Origin: Ficedula albicollis
Lineage: Eukaryota > Chordata > Aves > Passeriformes > Muscicapidae
DNA: 64,000 nucleotides
NCBI RefSeq assembly: GCF_000247815.1
Contig: NC_021672.1
Coordinates: forward strand, 70,666,303-70,730,302
Direction: 5' to 3'
Of the stretch, positions 20,999-35,134 are shown piece after piece. The notes beneath the pieces are model-generated. The model did not search any database, was not told where the DNA came from, and was given only the letters and a program-made list of their open reading frames with translations. Made by a program: the position numbers and the translations under genes. Every line of letters starts with the position of its first letter. The stretch's first letter is position 1.

Positions 20999-23900
20999 CT
21001 ACCACACAGGGAGAAAGTGAGAAATGGACTTTCTTATTTCCTCTAAATGTGTTCCTTAATTCTTTGTCTAACTCTTCCTTGGTAGGACAGCAGGATGGAA
21101 AAAAGCAGCTTTCCAAGACCACTGTCCCAGCATCTGCAGCCAGGTGCAAAAGAAGGGGATGTTTCTCCCCCTGGACTTTCCCAGTCTCCCAAGAGCCCCT
21201 GTGAAGGCAGAGCTCGGTCCCTTGTGGCAGCACGTACCTGGGCTGTGCTGGTGGGCACAGCTGGTGCTGGGGGCTGCAGCAGGGGGCTGCAGCTGTGCCA
21301 GCCTGGCAGCAGCTCTGTGCTGGCTCCCCCTGCGGGGTGTCCTGCTGTGAGAGCCCATCTGCTGGTGGCCATGGGGCATCCTGGGTGCCCGCTGTGCAGC
21401 TGAGGAGGGCTCTGCTATTTTGGCACCCATGCTCTCCAAGGGGATGTCCCACAGTTCAGGATCATCTGGAAGGAACGAGAAGGGGATCCATGACACAGTA
21501 CTGTGCTACAGGAGTGGCAGTAGCTCCAAGACCAGCACATTCTTTTCCTACAAGCAGTGACCACTGTAAAATTTAAACTAAAGCATCTCTTATGTCAGTG
21601 GGCAAGCACCACGGTGCGTGACCCAAAGATCCACGGTTATAGTGAGAAAAGGCACACCCCAAATTCCCCCCAACTTCTGTGTTGTGCAGTATCACCTCAG
21701 GAAAAGGGTTTAGCCATAGGTGTAACAGCTCTACTGAAGAGCCTAAGTGTGAAACCCCCCACAGTGATGGACATCATCTCCCTGCCACTCGGGCAAAGTT
21801 TGTATTGTTAAGGTCAGAATCACACACTTGTGTTATTCCAGTTCTTCAGAGCTTTCACCCTTCTACTGTATTCTGAATTAACCTGGTTTAAATGCCAATG
21901 ACTGAACATTTTATTGCTCATCACTCTTTGGCTGACCTGCAAAGAACTCCTCTTCTATCACCAGCTCCTGTTGCACTTGTGCTGCAGTGCTGTGCTCCAC
22001 AGCAGCATCAGATGTTGCTGCAATGAGGCAAGACAAGAAGAGGTTAATACCAGAAATACAGGAAACACCCTTTGGCTCCTTCCTAGCAGAGCATGAGTCT
22101 GAAATGACAGCCAGCACTGCCACCAGGCACCCTCTTTTCTCCTACAGCTGGAAGCAGAATGCGGGTAGTAACATTCTGTACCTGATGACATATAATGAGC
22201 AACTGTGCTACTTTACTGTGGTTTTCAGCCTGTCCATCTCCATTTCCTGCTACTGCATGGCCCCAGAGCCAGGGCAATGGACCAGTAGCTCAGGCAATGA
22301 GTATTTTCCTACAGCTACCACAGCCAGGTGCTGCAGCCTCAGCTTGGATGCAGCAGGTTGATGGTGCTGGCAACAGCTGCTTCAGGGTGGCTGGAAAGTT
22401 GCAGATTTAAGGATGCAGGTTTAAGCTGACATTCCTGACACTTTTGGAACGCAGAGGGGGAATGTATGACAATGCTCCTGCCTGTGGCCTCAAAGGTGTG
22501 TGGATGGCAGAGCACAGCAGCACACGAAGCTGGCCAGGCTCCTGTGCTGTGGGTAACCTGTGCCTGCCAGCAGCTCACGTGGGAAGTGCCAGTTTGGAAT
22601 GCCACTTCTCACCCTGTTTGCTGCTGGGAGTAACTCCTGGCACCTGCTGCTTTTTCTCCATCTGCTCCCGGAACTGCTGCTGCAGCCGCTTCTGGCGCAG
22701 TTTCCTCTGGTAAGTGGCATCACACTCCATGGCCAGGGAGTCTGTGCTTCTGTCCTCCCCCCAGAAACACAGAGTGAAACAGGACCTCAGCAATTACATT
22801 TTGTCAAGAAAAAATTCATTAAGAAATAACAGTAAAGAAAATCCACTGAACTAGCGCTTTACAGCATCTTTGGAATTGAGCTGTCTACATGTTTTAAAAG
22901 GCCAAATAACTTCAAATACAGCTTAAAAAATAAATTACAAATTTATAACAACAGCTCACCTGGGAGCATTGGGCTGTTTCTGATCTGCTGTCACTACAGC
23001 AGCCTCTGTGTGGCCAGGCTTACAGCCAGGTGTCACCTCACAGTGCTGTCTCCCTGCTGTGTTCTGCCTTTCCACATAGCTGCTGTATCTTGCTTTCTCT
23101 ATTTCAGGCTCATAGTCCTGTATTTTAGCTTTGACCAAGTCTAACTCAGGGGGTACCTGCTAAAGGAGGAAAAACAAAAGGTTCAGAAATTGCCATCATC
23201 AAGTTAATGAAATAAGCACTGGTTAAAAATCTGTTTTGTTTGCTCTAAGTCGAACAGTAAGTTAGAAACCTGAGGTGCTGTTTCAGTACCCAGTAGTTCA
23301 GTCAGTTAATCATTGAGTTGCTGTGACTTTGTGTTGGTTTAACTGTTCAGTGCTGCAGGGCAGATGGTGAGGTCTCCCCACACTGCTCTGCAAACGAGAA
23401 CAGCTGTTGGTGATCGATGCAGGATTTTACAGCTTCTCACAGCCCCACAAGGCTCTGCTGAGTGAGTTTGTTTTACCAGTCCATGTTCCTGCTTGTGCTA
23501 AAGGGCAAGGCCAGCCTTTACTGAGTTCTGAGGAAGGTACACCATTCCTGCTTATTAAAGATGGGATGTTTTGGCTGTGTCACCTTACAGGTTTGTGGCA
23601 GTGCCTCTAATAGGCCATGATCCTGGCGAACCAGAGACCTGGGCCAGGTGTCACCCGGCGAGGTGTCACTTTGGATCTGCTCCTGCAGTGTTTGACGGGA
23701 CTGCAGCTCTAGGCCTCTAGCAGAGTTTGGCAAGTCCTACTGTGCTTGGAGGCAGCTTTGCTATCAAAGTCCATGGATCAGCAGTTGCAGAAGGCCTCCT
23801 TTTCCCTCATCCACAAGGCAGGCCACTGCCCAGAAGCCTCCTGCCCCCAGCTGGTGGGGGCATCCTGCGGTGCCACGTCAGGAACACTCTGCTACGTGCG

Positions 23901-26900
23901 TGTGAGCTGTTTGTTAGGAAGGCTATTCAGGAACCCTCAGGAGTGAGAGGCAGTGACAGCACCCCTGATAACCTGTGGAAGAGCAGGAGCAGGGGCAGTG
24001 GGAGCTCTGCAGCCCTGCTCTGCAGCCCCTGTACTGCACCTGCCGGGGAAGCTTGTTCACGGCTCGCAGGTAGTCCTTGTCCAGGATGCAGTTCCCAAGA
24101 GCATTCCCAAAGCACCTGAGAAACAAGAGGGCTCACTGTGACTGAAAACCCTTCCTCCCCACAGAACTTCTGAAATTGTGCAAGTGCTGATCTGTACTTA
24201 CTTGAGTGCTCTCTTCAGTCCATCTGTTACTGCCTCCTTTCGTGCCTTTTCTAAGGATAAGGCTTTAGACTTGAGGCCTTCACTGACTCCATATCCCACA
24301 TCTTCATGGTATGACCCATCCTGCAGCACAATTTCAGCTTAAGGGATTTTATACATGCAGGTGCTCTGCTTTCCCAGCCTGGTTACTTGCTCTTGGCTGT
24401 TTGTTCCACAGCAAGGTCAATGTTTAGGACACCAGCAGGCTCCCTAATGCAGAGCAGTACCTGAGGACTGTGCTCTGACCCATGCAAGGACTTGGATTCA
24501 CAGCTTCAGGCAATTGCTCAGCTACAGTCAGAGCCAACAAAAAAAAAACCAAAACCACCTACCTTAAGCTGAACTTTCACAAAAGCGCAGACACCCACGT
24601 AGAACCTGCCATTGTTGAGGTCAACAAAGTCTGGAAGGAGATATTTTAAGTGTCAATTTATAAAACAATAACGGAAAAGAAACTGTTGTCCATGAGAGTA
24701 ATTTCTTTCCTATGACCTAGTAGAAGTCTGCAGTTTGCAAATACTTTGCACAAGGTTTTATCATGGAATGCCTGAATTTCTAAGAAATGATTAGTTATGG
24801 CATTATCTGAAAAAGGTAGAAGTTTGAAGGATGTCAGTCCTTTCTTAACTGAAAAGGGGGGAAAGAAAACCGTGGTGCAGAATAGATGGAAAGCAATGAA
24901 GTAAGTTGTTCTATTTCTAGAATCTATCAGCCTGAGTCAAGAAAAGATTTCTGAAGGTGGGGCAGAAGGAAAAAGGTAATTTAAGCTGCTGCTTTGACCT
25001 ACTTCAACAACCAGTCTTCAGCATAAGCACAGCAAAGCTGCAAACAAGGACAACACTCCTCTGGCAGATACTATTTCAGCTATCAATATGGAAGAGGCTG
25101 AAGCTTTAAGATCACCTGAACACCATGTTATAGTTGAAAAATTTTCCCAAAGTTTTCTGTTGTAAAAACCTCAGTACTATTAGCTAGAAGAGAAATCTGC
25201 AGAAGAAGATGAGTCCCTAAAGATTAGGGGAATATTAACTGAGAATGTAAACTGGTTAGAGCCTAAAAATTACAGGTGAGTATGAAAGCTGGCCCAGGAC
25301 TGCTGGGTGTTAAATAGTTTAACTGTAATTACTCTTGACTGAGTGTACCCATAGAGATCAGAGACTTGATTAGACCAGTTCAAGAATAATCATAAACCCA
25401 CTCAGAATAATGACTGTGACAGATTTGAAAAGAAAACAGAAATGTGGGAAGATAAATGGAATGGATAGTACAGAAGGCAATCTCTCCCAATGAATTGCAG
25501 CTGTACTGACTACTGAGGAGTGGGAGCATATGTGCCTGCCCATTGAGTTTGGGTGTTAGAAAAGAATGGGGTAGCTGGTCACTAGTCACAGTTGGAGCTT
25601 GAGACCCAGAGCCTGTTGGCTGTGCTGTGAGGAGGGAGGAACATGTGGTTGTGCAAGGGACAGACAAGGTAAGAAGATGCTGTGTGAGGGACACAGGGTT
25701 GGGTGGCTGGGTAAGGGACAGGCTGGGGTTTGCAGTTGTGTTCTGTGGTGGAAAGCCTGGCCCTTATCTGAATGACTTTTCCTTCACAGTGGAACAAGAG
25801 GGAGCAAACATTTCTTTGCCCCCAAGAGGTCCTTACCAACATTCTGCTGAGTGACTGAATGAGCCCAGCCATTGAAGCCAAACATTTCATTGGCCAGACT
25901 GATGACCTTGTGACCCTCAATGTAACAGACCTGGAGAGAAAAGCACATACACATAAATACATATATGTATAAATACATAGCCTTGTGCACACATCTCTGC
26001 ACACTTTATTTTTAACAGAGATCACACATACCCATCTTACACTGAGGAAACCCAGCTAAATTCAAGGTTCAGATAATGTGAATAAAAGGCTAATGGTGCA
26101 TTCTCCTCCAGCAAATGTGGTGGGGATTCATTTAACAACAAATATGACTTAATCAACAGAAGGCAGAGTGGGCACTAAAGACAGTAAATGCAGACACTTA
26201 TATAATGTTTCATATTGTCCAATTCTGGGAAAAAATAGGGAAAACATCTCAGTGTTGTCCAAGTAGATAAATATTCCTTGTAAAGGTTGAAGCACTGAAA
26301 AATTAAGTATCTTTTTAAGTGTAAAAGGAAAATCTGTGGCTCAATAAAAGCCAGAACTTATGGCATGCTCACTTTGCATATTAAACTACTAGAGGGAAAT
26401 TACCTTGAAACAAAAAAAGGAATATTGTAACAATTTAAACCCTAGCTTTCCTGGGAAAAGCAGAGTTGAAACATGGTGTTTGTTCCTACCTTTTGGCCTC
26501 CTCCTGCCTGCCGGCTGCTGATGTAGTCTGGGCCCAGCCTCTGGCGCAGGGCGTGCTGGATGGCTCGGTACTCGCTGGCTGTGTACTGGTACTGGGCAAA
26601 ACCAACAAAAACCAGCACAATCTCACCTCTGTGCTCCACCCCTTCCTCTCCTTACAGCACTGCTCTATCCCAGCCCTTCCAGCAAGTGCATCATCCATTT
26701 CTTGGAATTGGGATGGAACAGGCAAGGAAACGCCTCAAGGTACGGGCGACTGTTTGTTTTCACTCTCACTCTAGATGGATACAGGCATTAATTACTGAGC
26801 TGCAGCAATTATTTTTCATTCACAATCCTAGCCACAAACACACGTGTACATTTCTGTTTTACTGCTCAAAACATAGCACCTCTGTGACCAACAAGAAAGG

Positions 26901-27948
26901 TGTATTTAAAGACTCCAACAAAACTGAAGATGAGCTGTTCTCCACTGCCACATGTCACCAGGGCAGGGAGGACAGCAGCTCAGGAAAGCATCAGAATAGG
27001 AATTTCTTGAGTTATCCAATTTCTCTGGATGCCTTTATCACTGCTGTCATTGGAGAACACCAGCATCATGGGAAGCCTAAAGTGTTATAAGTGTAGGCTT
27101 GTCTTAGTAGAAATCCAATTTACAAAAATGTAGAAAAGCCTAAATGTATCTTTAAGGATTTGAGAACTAAAAAGCTCGTGTTGTTGCAGCCTGATCATAA
27201 ATATTGTGTATGCATGTACTGGCTGCCCTAACAATTCAGCAGAACACAGAATCTTCTAGTGTGTTTGTGTGACATATAAACTCCAACTCCTGACAAACTG
27301 CTCTAATTTGTATTTGGTTCTATTTAAACTTAAGAGTGAAAACTTGGTATTTTTCTGATTTAGAATGCAAGCCTGTAACCAAAAAGCATAAGGAAAAAGG
27401 GAGAATGCACAAGCTTGTGCCACATTCAAGAACTATGCAGAAATGCCCATCTTAGAGATTTCATCACCAAAAGCTCTGTTCAGTCCAGATTCAGTTTTGT
27501 TTATTCAAATTATTTTACAACTTTTAAAAATTATTTTTAATAGCTGAAAGTAGTTGGCTTTTCTGAACCTGTACTGAGAATATGTGTAAGCATGACTCAG
27601 GCCATCTGGGAATAAGAGAGAATAAAATGAGACCCACTTTTAAGGTTCAAGATTTAAAAACCTTTTGAGAAGAATCCAGAGTAATTGATTATAACTTGAG
27701 GCATGTCAAGACTATTGCAGAGAAAAAATGTGAAGTACAGTAGGGTGTAGCATGACTGCAGCCTTACTGTACCCAAGTTTAAAAGGAATAACTATGCAGA
27801 GCAGATTTCCAGCAGTGTGAGCATGCAGCTTGCATTTCCCTTTTGAGCAAAAGGAACTGACCTGTCCAAAAGAAGCCACTGAGTCCAAAGTGTTGGAGCA
27901 GCTGCTGCTGCTGCTGCTCTCACTGTCCTTCCCCTGGCTCTCAGGCAT
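20940..27948 (-). CDS. RAD52: RAD52 single-strand annealing protein, complete coding sequence in 11 exons
   Basis: Homologous-recombination mediator that binds ssDNA as a ring, anneals complementary strands and contacts RPA and RAD51 in the nucleus. Coding exons in transcript order: 27862-27948, 26490-26591, 25837-25930, 24563-24630, 24202-24320, 24040-24115, 22960-23156, 22613-22749, 21937-22017, 21238-21465, 20940-20998. They sum to 1248 nt, all phases match, and the product is 415 aa (human 418). The N-terminal annealing domain (about 30-182) is highly conserved ([64 protein letters not shown]). The RPA-binding helix ([20 protein letters not shown], about 261-280) is present. The protein ends in a basic nuclear-localisation tail, LKKRKLEPA. 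Position and orientation between WNK1 and ERC1 match human. Confidence 0.96.
21238..21465 (-). CDS. RAD52: RAD52 divergent C-terminal exon
   Basis: Exon of 228 nt starting [20 protein letters not shown], with QMGSHSRTP matching human QMVTQNRTP, then a low-complexity Ala/Gln/Pro stretch. Acceptor TTCTCGTTCCTTCCAG; the strong donor GTACGTG was chosen over open-frame read-through because it joins in phase to the terminal nuclear-localisation exon. Confidence 0.82.
21937..22017 (-). CDS. RAD52: RAD52 exon (RAD51-interaction region)
   Basis: Exon of 81 nt encoding an acidic segment ([12 protein letters not shown]) that aligns with human SEPLLEKDFLAG, within or near the known RAD51-binding region. 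Acceptor TTGTCTTGCCTCATTGCAG, donor GTCAGC. Confidence 0.85.
22613..22749 (-). CDS. RAD52: RAD52 RPA-binding exon
   Basis: Exon of 137 nt with the conserved helix [20 protein letters not shown]. The start was set at the GACAG acceptor because only that site keeps the frame. Its upstream tract is purine-rich (GGGGGGAGG), so the boundary is the least certain in this gene. Donor GTGAGA. Confidence 0.87.
22960..23156 (-). CDS. RAD52: RAD52 linker exon
   Basis: Exon of 197 nt starting [20 protein letters not shown], which aligns with human [20 protein letters not shown], then a poorly conserved linker ending QPNAPR. Acceptor CTCCTTTAGCAG, donor GTGAGC. Confidence 0.9.
24040..24115 (-). CDS. RAD52: RAD52 exon ([20 protein letters not shown])
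   Basis: Exon of 76 nt ending LPRQ, the end of the annealing domain. Acceptor GTTTCTCAG, donor GTGCAG (a weak but legal donor). Confidence 0.94.
24202..24320 (-). CDS. RAD52: RAD52 exon with inner-groove Lys-Arg
   Basis: Exon of 119 nt from [20 protein letters not shown] to [12 protein letters not shown] holds the residues equivalent to human Lys152 and Arg153. The split codon at the 3' end gives Lys at the position that is Arg156 in human. Acceptor TGTGCTGCAG, donor GTAAGT. Confidence 0.95.
24563..24630 (-). CDS. RAD52: RAD52 exon ([18 protein letters not shown])
   Basis: Exon of 68 nt completing Asp and encoding [20 protein letters not shown], beta strands of the annealing domain. Acceptor CTCCTTCCAG, donor GTAGGT. 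Confidence 0.95.
25837..25930 (-). CDS. RAD52: RAD52 exon ([18 protein letters not shown])
   Basis: Exon of 94 nt encoding [20 protein letters not shown] and [11 protein letters not shown]. The Tyr in CYIEG corresponds to human Tyr65. Acceptor CTTTTCTCTCCAG, donor GTAAGG. Confidence 0.95.
26490..26591 (-). CDS. RAD52: RAD52 exon with inner DNA-binding arginine
   Basis: Phase-0 exon of 34 codons starting [20 protein letters not shown] and ending AGGGQK. The SSR arginine (residue 56, human Arg55) is a known inner ssDNA-binding residue. Acceptor TTGGTTTTGCCCAG, donor GTAGGA. Confidence 0.95.
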
Positions 27949-27950
27949 CC
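27862..27950 (-). CDS. RAD52: RAD52 first coding exon
   Basis: ATG at 27948-27946 opens 29 codons starting [19 protein letters not shown] and ending ASFGQ, aligning with the human end CFGQ. The exon begins two bases before the ATG at a good acceptor (TTTCTCTCATCTCTAG), so the 5' UTR must come from an upstream exon. The donor is GTCAGT. An in-frame run of six AGC codons gives most of the serine tract. The length fits the human 28-residue segment. Confidence 0.88.
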
Positions 27951-30817
27951 CTAGAGATGAGAGAAAATAGAGTGACTGAAGAGAACAGAACTGACAGTGC
28001 ATATGAAGACATGGCAGAAGGCTTATTCTAAATATCACATTGGTAAAAATTATAAATGTGGGGTTTTTTTGCTTTTAAGTAAATGTGAAGGCACTGGACC
28101 ATGGCAGGGAAGGAAAAAGAAAATAATTCCCTCTTTCTGATTCTTCAGCACTGTCTTCCTGGACCTCTTTCAATATCCATTAACACGTTGATAAAAAATA
28201 GGGACAACTTTGTAAAACTTTACTCAGCTATGCCCTGACCTGTCAGTTTTATTTCAGATTGCTGTTTTGACTGTAATCACCCTGCCTGGTGCTACATGGT
28301 ACCACATAAACAGTGCAGAGCTGAGAACCACAGAGCTTGGCAGAACTGTAAGAGCTGGTACCAATAATTCAGCAGATGGCACCCTTTTCCAAGCCAGCAT
28401 CCAACACTTGCCAGCACTGTACGGCCACTCACTCAGACTTTTGTAGGCAATACAAATACAAGGCAAAATCAGACGTACAAGAGAGCTGGAGATGTCAAAA
28501 CAGTTTGAAAAAGCCTAAAATCCTCAGCAGAGAGCATGATTTGCCAGTCAGTCAGCACTATGCTTTGCTAATGCGTTCCAGGTGTGGCACTTTTTGAAAT
28601 AAGTTGTTTTTCCAGTCTCTAAACAAGAAATCCAAAGTTTACTGAGGACTTGGCAAACAATTTTCAGAAAAAGGATACCAGTCGTTTCCTTGGCAAGTGT
28701 GAGCATTGGCAATTATGCCAAGTGCAGCTAAAATTCTCCTTAATTGTGGTTGGCTAGAATTATTCCTCTTTGGTCCCAAACTTGTATAATTGTACAGTGT
28801 TCATACACTTGAATGCATTTCAGTCTGAAGTTAGCAGCAATTTGTAAATACATTTGGCTTTGGAAAAGAGCAAATGGAAAGCAACATTACCAGGAGAAAC
28901 ACTTGTGATTTAAGCAGGCTATTTCCTCTGCTCAGCCAAGAGTTCACTGCATGGGGAGGGAGACAATTAGACATAAATAGGGTGTGTGGCCAAGAAAATT
29001 TAAATTTGAACAATACTGTTGCCTCCACTCACACCCCCAAGCTGCCTCAATCAGATCTTAATCACTGTGAGCCCTTGGGAGGAAACAATGACCGAAATGT
29101 CACTTGCCTACAAACACTATGACCAATTTATGCAAAGAAGGTGGGTGGCATTTTGAGGCAATATTGCTTAATACTGGTTTTAGTTAAAGTTCTTGAAGCT
29201 TTTATATGGTGTGCACCATTATCAGTGTAAATTTAATTACCAGTGGTTATTATTCAGAGGATGTGTGAATCCAGACTGAGTGAAGGAGATACAGGATGCC
29301 AGTTCAGTTTCAGGCTTTACCTGCAGGAGCAGCTTCAGCTGTGAGCCTTGTTTAACCCCAACCCCCCATCAGAGCAATGTGGGGGATTTTGCAGTTGGGG
29401 AAGTGCAGCACAGCCAAGCCCCGTGTCTCAAAGTAATTGTCTGAGCATTTCAGAGTGACAGAACTTGGGTATCAAAAATTATTAGAGTAGGAGCTGGGAA
29501 GAGAGAGAAGTTAATTCTGCAAATGGAGCTATAAATCTATCTTGGTGCCAGAGGCAGGGAAGGCAAGGGGCTTCCACTCCTCACGAGAATATTGTTTCCC
29601 CACTGCCCTGCCCTCTACCTACAACGTTTTAACTCACATCAAGCATTAATAAGTAGATAATGAATTATTGACTGGAGTGCCCAAGAGCCTTGGACACCCT
29701 CTGGGGCCAGGGCTGTGGGATGAAGCTGCCTGACTCATTTACCAGTGTTAAAAAATGCCCTGTTTTTAAACCAGAAAGACTAAAAATTGAAGTTTGAATA
29801 TGCAGGATGATACAAGCAGTTTATCAGTTTAAAGGCACCTAGGAGTTATAATTTACTATCTCTGTGGCAATGAGACCATTATTTATTATTTACAGGGAAT
29901 TCTTTTGAGTTTAGCTGGTAATGTTCTCAGGAAGTTTTCTTGTCACTGAGAAAGAGTCCACACAAGATTAGAGGTGCTGCACTGTGCTCCAAAACATTGC
30001 CTTGACTAACTAGAACAGGTGAAGAAACTTAACAGCTTTTACTACTACCATATTTTGATCTTGTCTTTCAAAATTTGAATACATTAGGCACATAATCAGA
30101 AAAAAACCCCAATCTCTCTTTTGGGAAATTGGAGATGAAATACTGCTTTTCAACAGCACTCTACAAGTAGTTGTTTATTTGCATTGTGGTGAAATTGATC
30201 ACTGCTGAGCAAAATGTGTGTGTACACAAATTCCTGTGCAGGAACTAAACCAATCTTCCAGAACAGATAATCCTGAATTTAATCTGTTAAAGTAGATCAA
30301 GTATATCACTGTGGGGCTATGGCAGCAACATCTCATCTGCCATGACTGTGTGCATATAACTTCTAATTTTCTAACATCCTCCCACACTTTCTATCCCACT
30401 GTCCATTACTCCCCACAAATTTATTGTGCTCCTAAATCACGTCTTCTCTTATCAGTTCCTCTCTGCCTTGACAAACTAGGGTTTTGAGCCATGCCCTGTG
30501 CTCTGATCCCGTGTAGGAGTGCCAGTTCCCAGCTCTCCTCACTTGTGAGGTGGAAGGAGGCAGTTTTGCATCACTTCAGAATAGTTTGCATTCCACGCTT
30601 TGTGCCTTCTAGTTCAGGCAGTGCTCAGCTAGAGAACATGGCTGTTCCAAGGAATTCACCACAGCATCCCACAAGCTAAGACAGGACTTCGGCACAGGCT
30701 GTGAACATCCAGAGGGCTTTTCATTCATCTTCACCCTCTCTATCTGGTAAGCTTCCTTCTCAGAGAGGCTTGGGTCTGCTGAGTGAAAGTCTTCAACATT
30801 CTTTCAATAAATGCAAT

Positions 30818-30933
30818 TCCACTGAGCCCGGCACGAGCAAACAGTTACACAGGCAGCAATAAGTGATTTGGCAAGTCCACTGAGCCCGGCACGAGCAAAC
30901 AGTTACAGAGGCAGCAATAAGTGATTTGGCAAG
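30818..30933. repeat. 58-bp tandem duplication
   Basis: Copies 30818-30875 and 30876-30933 start TCCACTGAGCCCGGCACGAG. One mismatch seen (TTACAC against TTACAG). Confidence 0.93.
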
Positions 30934-30948
30934 CACTGAAGATAATGC

Positions 30949-31145
30949 CACATACTTAACCCAAGGTTTGTACTACCCTGAGAAAACATCCAAAAACCTT
31001 TACAAGTTTTACATTTCTGTGGAGTTTTCTTTCCTCTGGGAACTCAAGCACATACTTAACCCAAGGTTTGTACTACCCTGAGAAAACATCTAAAAACCTT
31101 TACAAGTTTTATATTTCTGTGGAGTTTTCTTTCCTCTGGGAACTC
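30949..31145. repeat. 100-bp tandem duplication
   Basis: Copies 30949-31048 and 31049-31145 start CACATACTTAACCCAAGG. Two C/T differences seen. It lies only 15 bp after another, unrelated duplication. Confidence 0.93.
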
Positions 31146-32654
31146 CAGACTGTGTTACAAGTTGATTTACCTGTTATGCAAAGGCTGCTTTAACACAGAG
31201 CTGAGGTACCTCTTTCAAATGTAGTGGGGCAATGTTCCTAATCCAGGTCTGTGCTATTCCACAGTTTAAAAGGAGTGGAAAACCTGCACACAACACAACC
31301 CCCCAGCTTTGATTTCTGATATCATCAGGTAAATAACCTCGATGACTTGAGACAAGAGGTATAAGATGGCATGTTTGAGTTCCCTGCAGTGGTTTAAATA
31401 TATTTGCTTTCAAGGCATGCAAGCACCACTCTGCTAATCCCTGCTCAGTTACAGGTGTCAGGTGGACACCTCCATCCCTCCCACACTGGGATCTGTGTGG
31501 CTCCAAAACCACTGAACCCTTTGATTTATCAGGCACTGTTAGGTTTACTCTTGGCATGTCTAGGATCATCATCCTCCCTGCACTGAACAGAAAACACTAA
31601 TTCTGGTTCCACTTCTTTAACATTTTAATGAACACAGGGTAAAGCTCTTTCTTCCTTACCTTTATGCAATTTTGGAAGAGTAACAGTGCATTTGTGGGGG
31701 TGTGTTTCCATTTAAGAATTTTTGGACACTCTAAACATCTCAAACAAAGCCTACCTGGTCGATTCCTGCATTTTTGGAACACAGGATGAGAAACTCACCT
31801 CCTTACTCAGTGTCTGTTTCCTGTCATGGCAGCCTTTCCACAGCTGCCACAAGCCCACCGAACATCAGTGGAAGCTGTTTAGGGGTCTGCTTTCCCAATA
31901 ATTACAAATCCAGCCCAAACTGCTTAGTTTAGCATCTGTTGCTGTGTTTTAGCCTGCATATTTTTCAAATTTTGCTGGTTGTGCCTCCAAACATTTTCTT
32001 TAACAGCAGTGCTGTGTGTCAATTGCCCCTTTGCTATTTAATTTTGCTGGCTTTGTTGTTTTCAAGTCCACTGCCAATTTTTGCCTTACAAAAAAAAGTT
32101 TCATTAGTTCAAAATGCACCAGCAGCATCCTAGGGAACAGGTCATTCCAAACAGTTCTAAATCTGAAATGCATTTGCTTTCCAAGAATACAAATCCTGTT
32201 TAATTTCTCACATTGTTTAGTTACTTTGCATAACCTGCATAAAAAATATTTCATTGAGGAGATTGAATGGTACTCCTGCACAAATAATCTTTTTGATATT
32301 ATATTAAAAAAAATCCTGACAATAATAAACAGTGATCAAGGTGAAAGAAAAGAGAAACAACTCTGTCATACTAGTTTTTTTCCCAGATATGAAACAGTAA
32401 CAAAATCAAAAGTGAACGATTTGCTTTTCAAGGGATCTCACATCCATGCAGGCAGAGTAAAAGGAAAGAGCTTTCTCTGGAGACCAGACCAGGCAGGAAT
32501 ATTACTCAAATACAATAAATTATTTACATGGGCACTTAATTCTAAAAGCCTGTCAGCTTGATTTATTGGCACATCATTTATGTACAAGTCACTTCAGTCC
32601 TTGCAAGGCAGAGACAGCAGGGTTTTTAACCCAAGAGTGATGGTCTGGCACTGG

Positions 32655-32810
32655 CAGGGAAAAGCAGCCTGTCCAGTTGTGAGCAGAGAGCCTGCAGGTT
32701 TCCCAAGTGCAATTTCCAGGCAAGGAATTAATCAGGGAAAAGCAGCCTGTCCAGTTGTGAGCAGAAAGCCTGCAGGTTTCCCAAGAGCAATTTCCAGGCA
32801 AGGAATTAAT
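32655..32810. repeat. 78-bp tandem duplication
   Basis: Copies 32655-32732 and 32733-32810 start CAGGGAAAAGCAGCCTGTCC and end GGAATTAAT. Two mismatches seen. Confidence 0.93.
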
Positions 32811-33642
32811 GTGGGCTGGAAACAAAACCACCTGAACTCTGGTGGGAGATGTGCCAAACTGCGCAGCACAAACCCCGCGGTGCTCACAGCACGGGTGACA
32901 CGTCTGGCAGCAACGCCCTATTAAGATGGCACACTAATTAAGCTGGGATGAAAAACCTAAGGCTCTTAGGCTCTGTTTTGCTCCAGGCTGACGCTTGCTT
33001 ATTGTGAAATGAGAAATCATTTACCCTCGAAAGTGGCAGGACACTTGAGGTATGGGCAAGCCTGCGTCTGTTTCCATCCTTCTGCCTTCTTAACCAGCAG
33101 CGTAAATTACCTCTTTTTTGGGGGGATACCTTAGGCAGAAGGGCTTGGACACCGTAGCACGCACTTCCACGCACCACAGGATTCCACAGAAATTGATTTC
33201 AAACACTCTCTGCTCCTACAGCTGAAAGGGAACTTCGGGCTACGGAGACCTCAGTGGATACCAGCCGGACCAAGGTCTGAATTAGAACACAAATTGTGCT
33301 TGTAATACATAAAATGTAATAATATAATAAATATATCATGTGGTGAAGCAATATAACGTAGTCACAGTATGAGCTGTACTCATTGCAAGAAGGTATTAAT
33401 TTAAACAACAAGTCATTCCTTGCGTGGCCTGACAGATCTAGCCCCTTAGCCACAACCTCTCACTTTAGCGTCCCCTGGGAGAAAGGGCTGAGGAAGCCAG
33501 TGCTGCTGTTGGCTCCTTACACCCTGAAATGGCAGCAAATCCCCCTTGGAAGGATTCTTGATGGGTCGCTGTCCGCCCGAGGCTCCCCCGGGAAACACCC
33601 GGCCCCGCGCGCGCCCCTGGCCCGGCTCAGCAGCCGCCCGCG

Positions 33643-35134
<1,492 letters not shown>

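Larger units (their letters stand above)
20999..27861 (-). other. RAD52 introns between coding exons
   Basis: Introns over 300 bp are 21466-21936, 22018-22612, 23157-24039, 24631-25836, 25931-26489 and 26592-27861. I recognise no repeat family or RNA gene in them. Confidence 0.7.
27951..33550 (-). other. RAD52 5' intron
   Basis: Non-coding interval between the first coding exon and the GC-rich promoter. A 5'-UTR exon must lie upstream of 27950, but I cannot place its donor. The interval contains three tandem duplications (30818, 30949, 32655). No other gene is recognised. Confidence 0.6.
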
